A stretch of 31,623 bases of DNA from DASRPD01 sp035646535 (GCA_035646535.1 DASRPD010000030.1:1-31623), one strand, 5' to 3'. Shown: positions 20,968 through 29,500, numbered from the stretch's first letter. Notes: generated by a model not told the origin, from the letters alone. Numbers and translations: made by a program.

Positions 20968-23940
20968 TCAGCGTCGGCGACCGGCCTGTTGCTGAGCGTT
21001 GGTGTCCGGCTGCGTGGTGGTCGTGGTGGAAGAGGTCGTGGATGACGTCGACCCGCCCGAGCCGCCGGCGGTCTGTTGCGCCTCGGCGAGAAGCTGTCCG
21101 ACCTCTTCGATGAGCTCCTGGTACTTCCCGAGGTCGCTGGCGTCGAGCGCGGCCTGGGCCTCGGTGAACTTCGCGTTCGCCTCCGCGACGAGCTCGGCGA
21201 CCGTCTTGGACCCGCCACCCGGTGTCTCCTCGGGGGTCGTTCCGTCGGTGACGTCGGGAGGGACGGGGATCTCCTCGTCCGGAGCGATGCCCGCGAACTC
21301 CGGGAACTGGGCGAGCGCGCCGCGCAGCGTCGTACCGAGCTTCGCGGTCTCGTCGTAGAAGACGATCACGAACCGGTACGAGGGGAGCTGCGCGCCGGTC
21401 TGGGCCTGGACGTAGATCGGCCGGATGTACAGGATCGAATCCCCGACCGGGATCAGCTGCATGCTGCCCTGGATCACCTTCGACCCGGTGCGACCGAGCA
21501 GGCTGAACTGAGTGGAGATCTCGTCGGTCGTGTTGATCTGGCTGTCGACCTGGCTCGGCCCGAAGACCGACCGACCGCTCGGCATCACGAACGACTCGAG
21601 CTCGCCGTAGCTGTCCGGGTCGGACTTGGCCACCATGAACGACGAGAGCTGGGTCAGCGCGTTGTTGCGCGACACCGGCACGAACGGCCGCAGGATCAGG
21701 AACTCCTCCCGGGCCGCACCCGGGAGCCGGATCTGCAGGTAGATCGGGTCCATCCGCGCGCCCGTCGACCGGGCGGCCTCGGGCGCGGTCGAGGGCGTGG
21801 TGTCGATGCCGCCGGTGTCGGTGAACCCCACCTCACCCGAGCCCGGGTCGGGCGACACCTCCCAGAGGTCCGTCTTGTTGAAGAAGGTCGTCGGATCGGT
21901 CATGTGATAGGCGGCGTACACGTTGGTCTGGACCGAAAAGAGATCCTCCGGGTAACGCAGGTGCTCACGCAGACCGGCCGGCATGTCATCACCGTCGGTG
22001 AAGAGCTTCGGGAAGGCCTTGCGGTAGGCGCGGATGATGGGATCGGACTCATCGATGACATACATCGTGATCGAGCCGTCGTACGCGTCGACCGCCACCT
22101 TCACCGAATTGCGCACGTAGTTGATGGCGGTTCCCGCGCCGCCACCGTCGGTCCTCTCGGAGTACGGGTACCGGCTCGTCGTCGTGTAGCCGTCCAGCAC
22201 CCACGTCACCCGGCCGTCGAGGATCACGGGGTACGGGTCGTTGTCGTAGCCGAGGAACGGCGCCGCCTTCTTGACCCGTTCCCTGATGTCGCGCAGGTAC
22301 AACACTTTCGTCTTGTTCGTGATCTGGCTCGAGATCAAGACGTTGTAGTCGGTGAAGCGCAACGCGAACGCGGCCCGCCGGACCCAGCTCGACAGCTTGA
22401 CGCCGCCGGTGCCTTCGTAGCGGTTGGTCGCGTTCGCGCGCTTTTGGCGCGGGAAGTTGAACTCCCGCTGCTTCGCGTCCACCAGGGAGAAACCACCCAG
22501 GTTCTCGGAGAAGTAGATCTCCGGGCGGTCGACGTCGAGCACCGGCGCATCGCTCACCAGCGGGATCTCACTGAGGAGGAAGGAGGGCTGGCCACTGCGC
22601 ACGGCCTCGTTGGAGGGCGACACGGTCAGGCCGTACCCGTGGGTGTACTCGAGGGTGCGGCTCACCCAGCTCTGGCTGGGCAGGGCCTCGCGGTTGATCT
22701 CCCGGGCCGACAACAGCACCTGGCGCGTGCTGCCGTCGATCTCGTACCGATCGACGTCCGCGTCGCCGAATCGGTAGAAGGTGTCGAGCTGTTGGAACGA
22801 TCGGATGTTCGTCAACAGCTCGGTGGGATCCCAGAGGCGCGCGTTGCCGATGGTCTCTTCGTTGGCCTGGAGATCGCCGAGGGTGAGATCGGTGTCGTAG
22901 TCGAACTGCTTGACCGTGACGCTCTCGTTGTCGAGGTTGAACGCGGCGCGCGTCGCGGTGATGTTGCGGCGGATGTACTTGCGCTCCTTGGCGAGCTCGT
23001 TCGGGTTCACCTGGAAGTTCTGGACGAACGCCGGATAGATCGTCCCGGCGACCAGCGAGATGAGTCCCCACAGGCCGACCGCGATGATCGGCAGCACCCA
23101 ACCCCTCCGCCAGATGTTCCAGATGAACAGCCCGGCCGCAATCACCGCGATGACGGTCAGCAACGTGAGCGCGGGAAGCTGGGCGTTGACGTCGGTGTAG
23201 CTCGCCCCGTCGACGACACCGCGGCTCGAGAAGTTCAGGTCGAACCGCGCGTAGTAGTAGCCCACCGCCTTCACGAGGGCCATGAGCGCCAGAATCACCG
23301 AGAGATGGGCCTTCACCTGCGGGGTCACGCGCTGATGCGGGCTCTGGAGTCGAATGCCGCCGTTGAAGTAGTGCGCGACCACGCTGGCAATGAGCAGGAC
23401 CAGGAAGGCGGCGAAGAACCAGTCGACCACGAAGCTGATGAACGGCAGCTGGAAGACGTAGAAGCCGACGTCCTTACCGAACTCGGGATCCTTGATCCCG
23501 AAGTCCACGGAGTTGCGAAACAGGATCCACTCGTTCCACTGTCCGGACGCGCTCGCACCGGCGAGCAGCGCGAGCACCAGCGCGACGGCGGCCCGGATAC
23601 GGCCCGCGTAGCGACCCATGACCTGCTGGTAGCGCTCGAAGAACTCGTCCTCCGGCCCGATGTTCCGTGCCAGGGGCGCCAGCCGATCGGCGATCGTGAG
23701 GGTCGCGAACATCATCACGAAGAAGACGGCTGTGAAGACGGCCGCGGGCGCGATGCGCGCGAGCAGAAGCTCCCGCCAGACGTCGCCGAGACCGACCGAG
23801 TCGAACCAGAGGTAGTCGGTGTAGAAGCGGGCCAGTCCCGAGAGGCTCAGGACCAGGATCACCAGGATGGCCGCGAGCGCGATGACCCACCCGCGAATTC
23901 GGAACTGACGCCGCCGACGGCCGATGGTGGGGATACACAC
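20968..23940 (-). CDS. UPF0182 (COG1615) family membrane protein
   Basis: A 990-residue protein typical of actinobacteria, of full family length. The N-terminal third has about seven membrane segments (starting WVIALAAILVILVLSLSGLARFYTDYLWF, a family signature). A large region follows with QNFQVNPNELAKERKYIRRNITATRAAF, LEYTHGYGL, YPYSERTDG, INYVRNSVK and VPVSRNNALTQLSSFM. The C-terminus is a disordered Ser/Thr/Gln-rich tail after a coiled segment (VAELVAEANAKFTEAQAAL). The biochemical function of the family is unknown. GTG 23940 is supported by TAGCAT 7 nt upstream. No partner gene is evident; it stands alone between sufB and the DivIVA-like gene. Confidence 0.93.
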   Translation of the reverse strand: MCIPTIGRRRRQFRIRGWVIALAAILVILVLSLSGLARFYTDYLWFDSVGLGDVWRELLLARIAPAAVFTAVFFVMMFATLTIADRLAPLARNIGPEDEFFERYQQVMGRYAGRIRAAVALVLALLAGASASGQWNEWILFRNSVDFGIKDPEFGKDVGFYVFQLPFISFVVDWFFAAFLVLLIASVVAHYFNGGIRLQSPHQRVTPQVKAHLSVILALMALVKAVGYYYARFDLNFSSRGVVDGASYTDVNAQLPALTLLTVIAVIAAGLFIWNIWRRGWVLPIIAVGLWGLISLVAGTIYPAFVQNFQVNPNELAKERKYIRRNITATRAAFNLDNESVTVKQFDYDTDLTLGDLQANEETIGNARLWDPTELLTNIRSFQQLDTFYRFGDADVDRYEIDGSTRQVLLSAREINREALPSQSWVSRTLEYTHGYGLTVSPSNEAVRSGQPSFLLSEIPLVSDAPVLDVDRPEIYFSENLGGFSLVDAKQREFNFPRQKRANATNRYEGTGGVKLSSWVRRAAFALRFTDYNVLISSQITNKTKVLYLRDIRERVKKAAPFLGYDNDPYPVILDGRVTWVLDGYTTTSRYPYSERTDGGGAGTAINYVRNSVKVAVDAYDGSITMYVIDESDPIIRAYRKAFPKLFTDGDDMPAGLREHLRYPEDLFSVQTNVYAAYHMTDPTTFFNKTDLWEVSPDPGSGEVGFTDTGGIDTTPSTAPEAARSTGARMDPIYLQIRLPGAAREEFLILRPFVPVSRNNALTQLSSFMVAKSDPDSYGELESFVMPSGRSVFGPSQVDSQINTTDEISTQFSLLGRTGSKVIQGSMQLIPVGDSILYIRPIYVQAQTGAQLPSYRFVIVFYDETAKLGTTLRGALAQFPEFAGIAPDEEIPVPPDVTDGTTPEETPGGGSKTVAELVAEANAKFTEAQAALDASDLGKYQELIEEVGQLLAEAQQTAGGSGGSTSSTTSSTTTTTQPDTNAQQQAGRRR

Positions 23941-23947
23941 GGGAGCG

Positions 23948-23953
23948 ATGCTA
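23948..23953 (-). promoter_or_regulatory. -10 box (TAGCAT), leaderless start of the UPF0182 gene
   Basis: TAGCAT on the minus strand lies 7 nt before the GTG at 23940, with GTGACC as a possible -35 at a 17-nt spacing. No ribosome binding site precedes the GTG. Confidence 0.45.
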
Positions 23954-23972
23954 GAGCCCGGTCAGCCCGAGG

Positions 23973-25859
23973 TCACGACGGGCGGGTCGCGGCGGCCTCG
24001 ACTGCCGCGATACCGAGGACGCAGCGACAGCCCGGGTGAGCGGGCGGCGAGAGCTTGCCGGTCGGGAAGGCCTCGCCCCGCTTCGTGGGCTCGAGCGCGT
24101 CATCGTCGCAATCCGGACAGCACCCTCTGACAGGCGTGATCCAGTGGAGCCGGGCGTCCGGCGGCGCAGCGTCGAGTGAACCGCGCACCCACGCGGCCGA
24201 GAGCACCTCGACGAGAGCGTCCGCCAGCTGTTGGGTCCGCCACTCGCGATAGCGCGCGCCGAGTCGCTGCGTGACGTCCTCGTCGCTTGCGTCGGCCGAC
24301 GTGAACGCAGCCTCGACCCGCTCGTGCAGGGGCGCCGCGAACCCGATCGCGAGCTCGACGAGCGTCGCCCGGGCAATCCCCGGGGGCACTCCGCCCCCGG
24401 ACCCGGCCACCGATCGTCCGGCGGCGCGGTAGATCTCGTCGATCGCCGGCTCGAGCACGTCCGCCCAAGCCTCCGCGCGGGCCTCGGGACTCGGCAGCAA
24501 CGCGTCGGCCGTCGGGGTTCCCTTGTGCCGGCGCAACGCGTCGAGCACCTCGTTCTGCTCGTCTTGGAGCGCCCGCTTGGCCCGCCGCGCGAGCGCGGTG
24601 CGGGCCTTGTCGATCGCGACATCACGCGCCGCGATCTCCGGCGGTTCACCCGGCGCGGGCTCGGCTCCGGATCGATTCCGGCCCCGTCGGCCGCGCGCGC
24701 GTTTGCCACCCGCGGGCGCTGCTTCCGAACCGTCCGGCGGCTCCACTGCGCTCTCGGCCTCAGCCCCCTCCTTCGCCAGGTCGAGTGTGGGGCCGGGTTC
24801 CGGTGTCGACGCCCCGTCGACTCGCTCCTCTTTGAGTCGGGCGAACAGCGCATCGACCGCAGCGACGCTTCCGGGGATCGCTCCGTCGGCGGGGCTCGAC
24901 ACCTCCGGCACGCCGGGCTCGCCGGGCTCAGCTCCGGTGCTCGGCGCCTCCGGCTCAACGGCGTGCGACTCGTCGCCGGACGCCGCGTCCGCGACCTCGT
25001 CGACCGGGGCATCCGCGGAGGCGTCACCGACAGCTTCGGTGTCTGCATCGATGCCGGGTACCTCGGGCACCGGCTCGATCTCGACGCCGTCGGTGGCGTG
25101 GGCACGGGCCTGGACGTCCGCGAGCGCGGTGGTGGCGTCCGCGAGGGTCTCCTTCACCACCCGGTACGCCCCCATCAGCCGATCACGGCCCGTACGCAGC
25201 TCGGCCAGCTGAGCCTCCATGAGCGCGCGCCGACGGGCGAGGTCCGACAGCACCCGTTCGCGCACGCGGCGCGCCTCTTCGACCATGGCACGCCCCGACT
25301 CGCGCCCGCGTTCCACTTCCGCAGCGGCATCGGCGACGGCGCGCTCGGCGATCTCGACGGCCTCGCGCTGGGAATCGGCGCGGGTCGTGTCGGCCGCCCC
25401 GATGGACGCGCGTTCCCGCTCCGCCGTGGTCGCCTCGACTTCGTTGCGACGCTCGTCCGCGAACCGCTCAACCTGCTCGCGGACGTGCCGGTCGTGACCT
25501 TCGGCTTCGTCGGTGAGCTCGGTCGCAGCGGCCAGCGCGTGAGCGCGGATGCTCTCGGCGGCTTCTTGGGCGGAACGCAGAACCCTCGTGGTCTCCTGGC
25601 CGAGCGCGTCGAACAGCTGCTCGTCGGTGAGCTGCGGAGGGGTCGCCAGCTCGGTCTCGAGCTCGCCGATCCGATCGCTCAGCGCCGCGTCGCGCTCGCG
25701 CAGCGCGGTGAGGTCCTCGGCGACTCGCCGCAGGAAGTTCCGGACCTCGGTCTCGGAGATCCCTCGAAAGGCGCTCGCAAAACCCCGTCCGACGACCTCT
25801 TCGGCAGTCAGCCGACCCGGGATCGCCGTCCCCCTGCGTCGCGCCTCACCGTCGGCCAT
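23973..25859 (-). CDS. DivIVA-domain coiled-coil protein with MuF-like Cys/His C-terminal tail
   Basis: A 628-residue protein in three parts. Residues about 15-250 are a DivIVA-like start (LTAEEVVGRGFASAFRGISETEVRNFLRRVAEDL) and a long Ala/Glu/Arg coiled coil. Residues about 255-410 are a disordered acidic Pro/Glu/Ala linker that includes the product of a 27-bp dispersed repeat (SAVEPPDGS). Residues about 420-628 are a helical domain ending in a Cys/His cluster: GCCPDCD (C580, C581, C584) and HPGCRC (H608, C611, C613). The ending resembles the HPxCRC tail of phage Mu F-like and SPP1 gp7-like head proteins. A DivIVA part would place it at curved membrane or the septum. ATG 25859 is supported by TACGAT 6 nt upstream. 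Confidence 0.78.
   Translation of the reverse strand: MADGEARRRGTAIPGRLTAEEVVGRGFASAFRGISETEVRNFLRRVAEDLTALRERDAALSDRIGELETELATPPQLTDEQLFDALGQETTRVLRSAQEAAESIRAHALAAATELTDEAEGHDRHVREQVERFADERRNEVEATTAERERASIGAADTTRADSQREAVEIAERAVADAAAEVERGRESGRAMVEEARRVRERVLSDLARRRALMEAQLAELRTGRDRLMGAYRVVKETLADATTALADVQARAHATDGVEIEPVPEVPGIDADTEAVGDASADAPVDEVADAASGDESHAVEPEAPSTGAEPGEPGVPEVSSPADGAIPGSVAAVDALFARLKEERVDGASTPEPGPTLDLAKEGAEAESAVEPPDGSEAAPAGGKRARGRRGRNRSGAEPAPGEPPEIAARDVAIDKARTALARRAKRALQDEQNEVLDALRRHKGTPTADALLPSPEARAEAWADVLEPAIDEIYRAAGRSVAGSGGGVPPGIARATLVELAIGFAAPLHERVEAAFTSADASDEDVTQRLGARYREWRTQQLADALVEVLSAAWVRGSLDAAPPDARLHWITPVRGCCPDCDDDALEPTKRGEAFPTGKLSPPAHPGCRCVLGIAAVEAAATRPS
24727..24753. repeat. 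27-bp dispersed repeat, coding copy
   Basis: Identical to 17738-17764. Here it lies in the disordered linker of the DivIVA-like gene and encodes SAVEPPDGS in frame on the minus strand, with a length of nine codons that keeps the frame open. Confidence 0.85.
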
Positions 25860-25865
25860 CGCACC

Positions 25866-25871
25866 ATCGTA
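25866..25871 (-). promoter_or_regulatory. -10 box (TACGAT), leaderless start of the DivIVA-like gene
   Basis: TACGAT on the minus strand lies exactly 6 nt before the ATG at 25859, in the 50-nt gap behind the PDZ-Lon gene. No ribosome binding site is visible. Confidence 0.45.
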
Positions 25872-25909
25872 TTGGGGGGCGGGCGGCGCGTTCCGGACTC
25901 CGGCGCCAT

Positions 25910-27064
25910 TCAGGCCGCGGGCGCCACGGCCATCTCCAGCGGGGCGCCCCCGACCCGCGCCAACGCGGCCAGCGCGTCGGTCAAATTTGCGACCCCGACG
26001 ACGGGAACATCACCGGCTCGGCCGCGCGCCTCGCTGACCTCGGACTCGGGCACGAGCATGAGCCGAGCTCCGGACCGGCGCGCCGCGACGGCCTTCTGAG
26101 CGACGCCGCCGACCTCGCCCACAGAGCCATCGGCCAGGATCGCGCCGGTCACCGCGATGTCGTCACCGCCGGTCAGATCCCCCGGGCTCATCTCGTCGAG
26201 GACGGCGAGTGTGAACGCGAGGCCGGCCGACGGCCCGCCCACGCTGCCCGTATCGATCTCGACGTCGACCGGGAACTCGAAGGCCAGGTCCCGGGTCTGG
26301 GGACTGATCCCGACGAACGCTTCGCCGTCGAGCGGGCCGCCCTCGGCGGCGACCGTCGTCACCTCGACCTCGCGAGTCTGATCATCCCGCTCGACGGTGA
26401 AGACCACCGCCTCTCCGGGTGTGCGCGCACGAACCAGGGGACCGACGTCCTCGGCAAGCACCACAGGCGTTCCGTCGACGCCGACGATGACGTCACCTCG
26501 GCGGAGCCGGCCATCGGCCGGTGAGTCGGCTTCGACCGAGCGGACGGTCGCTCCCGCGCCGGTGACCTCCACGTCGTAGCCGAGCTTCTCCAGGGCCACG
26601 AGCGTGGCCACCTGCTGGGAGGTGTCCATCGCCAGCTCGTTGGCCCGCCGGTCCTCAGCCGGGCTCGTGTCTCCGTAGAAGTCTTCTTCGGAGATGACCC
26701 GTGCGTTGTCGTCGAACGAGGCGGCGACGTACTCCCAGAGGCTCGGGCGCCCGCGCGAGACCGAGACGGTGAGGAACAGCAGCTCGCCGTCGTGGTCGTA
26801 GGTCGGCGCACCCTCGACCAACACGACGTTCGTCAACGGCGTCGCGGATCCCGGTTCGATGATCACGTACGGCACCGGGACGAAGAAGCCGGCGACGACG
26901 ACGGCCACGACGAGACCCGTCACGATCGACGCGATGAGGGCAACTCGGCGGCCCACCCGCCGTTGCGCCTCGGCAGGCCCGGCCGCGGCCCCCGCCGACC
27001 CGACCGAGCCGGAGGCGGCGTCACTGCCCCGAGAGACATCGGGTACCTCAGGTCGTCCGCTCAA
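25910..27064 (-). CDS. membrane-anchored PDZ and Lon-type (S16) protease
   Basis: A 384-residue protein of the YlbL/SdrC-like type. After a short Gly/Ala-rich N-terminus comes one membrane segment (VALIASIVTGLVVAVVVAGFFVP), then PYVIIEPGSATPLTNVV, a PDZ domain (SVEADSPADGRLRRGDVIVGVDGTPV) and a Lon proteolytic domain. The catalytic Ser is in GGPSAGLAFTLAVLD and the Lys in EVGGVAQKAVAARRSGA, so the Ser-Lys dyad is intact. The active domain faces outside. The start is unclear: TTG 27064 is the first plausible codon; GTG 26956, just before the membrane segment, would give 348 residues. Neither has a clear ribosome binding site. In Bacillus the homologue degrades membrane-linked regulators. Confidence 0.87.
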   Translation of the reverse strand: MSGRPEVPDVSRGSDAASGSVGSAGAAAGPAEAQRRVGRRVALIASIVTGLVVAVVVAGFFVPVPYVIIEPGSATPLTNVVLVEGAPTYDHDGELLFLTVSVSRGRPSLWEYVAASFDDNARVISEEDFYGDTSPAEDRRANELAMDTSQQVATLVALEKLGYDVEVTGAGATVRSVEADSPADGRLRRGDVIVGVDGTPVVLAEDVGPLVRARTPGEAVVFTVERDDQTREVEVTTVAAEGGPLDGEAFVGISPQTRDLAFEFPVDVEIDTGSVGGPSAGLAFTLAVLDEMSPGDLTGGDDIAVTGAILADGSVGEVGGVAQKAVAARRSGARLMLVPESEVSEARGRAGDVPVVGVANLTDALAALARVGGAPLEMAVAPAA

Positions 27065-27123
27065 GGTGTCGAAGGAGGGATCACGAGTCGCGCACCGGCG
27101 CGAGCAGATCCAAGGTGAGGGAA

Positions 27124-27303
27124 ATGGCGACCACGGTCGATCAGCGTGCCACGACGGCGGGATGGGATGGGACGCGGCACCGACGAGCCGAAACCGGGGC
27201 AAAGCTCGCTGGGCTCGTGCTGGCGGTCGGCTTCACGATTGCGATCTCCATGGCGGCCTTGGCCGGCGCCGGCGTGTTCCTCGTGGACGCGGCCACACCC
27301 TGA
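27124..27303 (+). CDS. small single-pass membrane protein (hypothetical)
   Basis: A 59-residue protein: a basic N-terminus (ATTVDQRATTAGWDGTRHRR) followed by one membrane segment, LAGLVLAVGFTIAISMAALAGAGVFLV. The ATG at 27124 has AAGGTGAGG a few nt upstream; an in-frame GTG at 27115 is also possible. Divergent from the PDZ-Lon gene with a 59-nt gap. No family recognised. Codon choice is like the neighbours. Confidence 0.55.
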   Translation: MATTVDQRATTAGWDGTRHRRAETGAKLAGLVLAVGFTIAISMAALAGAGVFLVDAATP

Positions 27304-27405
27304 CGCCGACGCAAGGTTCAGAGACGAGGCGGCGAGCGTCGCGGGACGGGTCCGAGTTGGTGTCTGGGTTCGCTCACTGGGCGCTGATGCGCCCGATGGT
27401 GACGA

Positions 27406-27597
27406 TCAGATGCCGAAACGGAGCGGAGCCGCGAGAATGCCCACCATGGACCCGAGGCCAAGGCCCCCTGATCCCGAGCCCTCCGCGGCCGCACCGATCA
27501 CGAGCGCGACCGCCAGTGCCGTGGCCACGAAGATCGCGACCACGAGCATGACGACAGCCGCCCTGCCGCGGCGAACCTCCTGCTGCTCCAAGCCCAC
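27406..27597 (-). CDS. small single-pass membrane protein (hypothetical)
   Basis: A 63-residue protein with a charged start (GLEQQEVRRGR), a membrane segment AAVVMLVVAIFVATALAVALVIG and a Gly/Ser-rich C-terminus ending LRFGI. The GTG at 27597 lies 6 nt downstream of TACCGT and is preferred to the longer frame, which runs antisense through the HEAT-repeat gene. Divergent from that gene by 34 nt. No family recognised. Confidence 0.55.
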   Translation of the reverse strand: MGLEQQEVRRGRAAVVMLVVAIFVATALAVALVIGAAAEGSGSGGLGLGSMVGILAAPLRFGI

Positions 27598-27603
27598 GGC
27601 CGC

Positions 27604-27609
27604 ACGGTA
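27604..27609 (-). promoter_or_regulatory. -10 box (TACCGT), leaderless start of a small membrane protein gene
   Basis: TACCGT on the minus strand lies 6 nt before GTG 27597. No ribosome binding site is visible between the box and the start. Confidence 0.4.
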
Positions 27610-27631
27610 CTGAGCGGAGCGCCCGGACATC

Positions 27632-28336
27632 GTGAGTCGTTCGGCCCGTTTTGTCCATCTTTCTGACCACGACGTCGATCGGGGAGACGCCACCGCCCGG
27701 GCGGCCGCGGCGGCCTCGGCGGCGCTGACCGGACCGCTGAGCCGGGCGGACTCGGCGATGCTGCGCCGCTGGGCGGACGAGGACTCCGACCCGCGGGTCC
27801 GGGCAGCCGCGCTGGCCGCGCTCGTTCGGGCAGGCCGGGGCACGACGGCACGTGAGGTGTGGAGCGCCCGCCGCTCGGACCCCGCATCGGTGGTTCGTCG
27901 ACGGGCGGCGGAGCTCGCGCCAATCGTGCACCAGGTCTCACTGCGTGCAGTCGTCGAGCTGTTGGAGGACGCGGACTGGTCGGTGGCGGAGACGGCGGCG
28001 TGGGCGGTCGGCGAGATCGCCTGGAGCCCGACGAACCGTCGACGGGCCACCCTGCGACTGGCCGCGCTCGCGACGAGCCACGACGACCCCCTGGTGCGCG
28101 AAGCCGCGGTCGCCGCGATCGGGGCGCTCGGCGAGGTGAGCGGGCTCGCTGCGGTGCTGGCCGCGACCCACGATCGTCCGGCGATTCGACGGCGCGCGGT
28201 GCTCGCGTTGGCCCCGTTCGACGGCGCCGAGGTCGACGCCGCCCTCACGCGCTCGCTCGAGGACGCGGATTGGCAGGTCCGCCAAGCGGCCCAGGACCTG
28301 CTCGGCGTCGAGGTCGACGCCGACAGGCGCGGCTAG
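27632..28336 (+). CDS. HEAT-repeat domain protein
   Basis: A 234-residue all-helical protein made of HEAT-like repeats of about 31 residues: DSDPRVRAAALAALVRAG, DPASVVRRRAAELAP, DADWSVAETAAWAVGEIAW, DDPLVREAAVAAIGALGE, DRPAIRRRAVLALAPF and DADWQVRQAAQDLLGV. The D-x-x-x-V-R-x-x-A pattern is that of PBS-lyase/HEAT proteins, here without a lyase partner, so it is probably a protein-binding scaffold. GTG 27632 is the first in-frame start after the divergent membrane gene. It converges with mreB: both stops use the same CTAG at 28333-28336. Confidence 0.78.
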   Translation: MSRSARFVHLSDHDVDRGDATARAAAAASAALTGPLSRADSAMLRRWADEDSDPRVRAAALAALVRAGRGTTAREVWSARRSDPASVVRRRAAELAPIVHQVSLRAVVELLEDADWSVAETAAWAVGEIAWSPTNRRRATLRLAALATSHDDPLVREAAVAAIGALGEVSGLAAVLAATHDRPAIRRRAVLALAPFDGAEVDAALTRSLEDADWQVRQAAQDLLGVEVDADRRG

Positions 28337-29376
28337 CGGCGCGGACTCCCCATGAACATGTCCTTGAGGCGATCGAAGCTCTCGAGACAGCGACCCGCTC
28401 CGAGCACCACACACTCCAGGGGGGCTTCGACGAGATGGACGGGCAGGCCGCTCTCCTGGGCGATACGCCGGTCGAGGCCCCGCAACATCCCCCCGCCACC
28501 GACCAGGTGGATGCCCTGGAGGATGAGGTCCTGGGCCAGCTCGGGCGGCGTCTGGCCGAGCGCAGAGACGACCGCGTCGCAGATCGCCCGGGTCTGTTCC
28601 TCGATTGCGTGGCGTACCTCTTCCGGCGACAGGATGATCGTCTTGGGCAGGCCGCTCATGAGGTCGCGGCCCCGAACCTCGGCCTTGAACTCGTCCGGCG
28701 TCGCGGCCGCCGAGCCAATTGCGATCTTGATCTCCTCCGCGGTGTGTTCGCCGACCGCGATCCCGTACTCCCGACGCACGAATGCCTGGATCGCCGCGTC
28801 GACGTCGAAGGAGCCCACACGCACGGCTTCGAGTGCCACGACGCCGCCCAGCGAGATCACCGCGACCTCAGTCGTGCCTCCACCGACGTCGACAACCATG
28901 TTCCCGAGCGGCTCATGAACCGGAAGACCCGCGCCGATGGCCGCGGCCATGGGTTGCTCGATGAGGTAGGTCGTCGCCGCGCCGGCCCGGCGGGCGGCTT
29001 CGAGCACGGCCCGCTGTTCAACGTGGGTGATCGCCGAGGGCACGCAGATCAACACGCGGGCCCGGTAGAGCCGGTTCACTCCGGCGCGCTGGAACAGGAG
29101 CCGAATCATGCGCTGGGTGATCTCGAAGTCGGTGATCGCTCCACCCCGGAGTGGACGCACCGCGACGATGTAACCGGGCGTCCGGCCGATCATCTGCCAC
29201 GCCTCGTGACCCATCGCCAGCACGTCTTGGGTGCGGTCGTTCAGGGCGATGACGGTGGGCTCGTTGAGAATGATCCCCTGGCCGCGCAAGTAGACGAGCG
29301 TATTGGCGGTGCCGAGGTCGATCGCGAGGTCTCTAGCCAGACCGGCGCCCTCGCGATTCGTCGGCCGGCGGCGCAA
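28333..29376 (-). CDS. mreB: rod-shape determining protein MreB (actin-like)
   Basis: A complete MreB-type actin fold protein. Phosphate 1 loop DLAIDLGTANTLVYLRGQGI, the EPTVIA strand, PSAITHVEQRAVLEAARRAGA, the phosphate 2 motif NMVVDVGGGTTEVAVISLGG, EEIKIAIGSA and the adenosine motif GIHLVGGGGMLRGLDRRI are all intact. It polymerises on the membrane to guide cell-wall synthesis; no mreC or mreD is present here. The start is doubtful. TTG 29376 gives 347 residues; CTG 29340 (reading LARDLAIDLG, as in many MreB N-termini with Met first) has GAGGG 7 nt upstream and overlaps the stop of the upstream small gene. The real start may therefore be CTG. Confidence 0.93.
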   Translation of the reverse strand: MRRRPTNREGAGLARDLAIDLGTANTLVYLRGQGIILNEPTVIALNDRTQDVLAMGHEAWQMIGRTPGYIVAVRPLRGGAITDFEITQRMIRLLFQRAGVNRLYRARVLICVPSAITHVEQRAVLEAARRAGAATTYLIEQPMAAAIGAGLPVHEPLGNMVVDVGGGTTEVAVISLGGVVALEAVRVGSFDVDAAIQAFVRREYGIAVGEHTAEEIKIAIGSAAATPDEFKAEVRGRDLMSGLPKTIILSPEEVRHAIEEQTRAICDAVVSALGQTPPELAQDLILQGIHLVGGGGMLRGLDRRIAQESGLPVHLVEAPLECVVLGAGRCLESFDRLKDMFMGSPRR

Positions 29377-29500
29377 TTGCGTCGAGGCTCTCTTCGAACT
29401 CGGAGATGCTCGCGTCCGCCCCGGTCGGACGACGATTCCGCGCGATCACGATGGCGATGCCCGCGGCCATGAGCACGACGGCGAGCAGCAGGTACTCCAA
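29333..29500 (-). CDS. small membrane protein upstream of mreB (hypothetical)
   Basis: A 55-residue protein with an N-terminal membrane segment, EYLLLAVVLMAAGIAIVIA, then a basic NRRPTGAD and an acidic region SISEFEESLDAIAPP. The TTG at 29500 is chosen because GAGGAGGAAGAG lies just upstream (complement of about 29507-29518) and the codons before it encode a Pro-rich stretch with no membrane character. Its TAG stop overlaps the mreB start region, so the two are probably translationally coupled. No family recognised. Confidence 0.6.
   Translation of the reverse strand: MEYLLLAVVLMAAGIAIVIARNRRPTGADASISEFEESLDAIAPPADESRGRRSG

Noticed and set aside
21076..24039. 987-codon open frame on the plus strand
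   Set aside because: It is antisense to the UPF0182 gene, has no domain and arises from the codon bias of GC-rich DNA; the same holds for other long frames opposite real genes.
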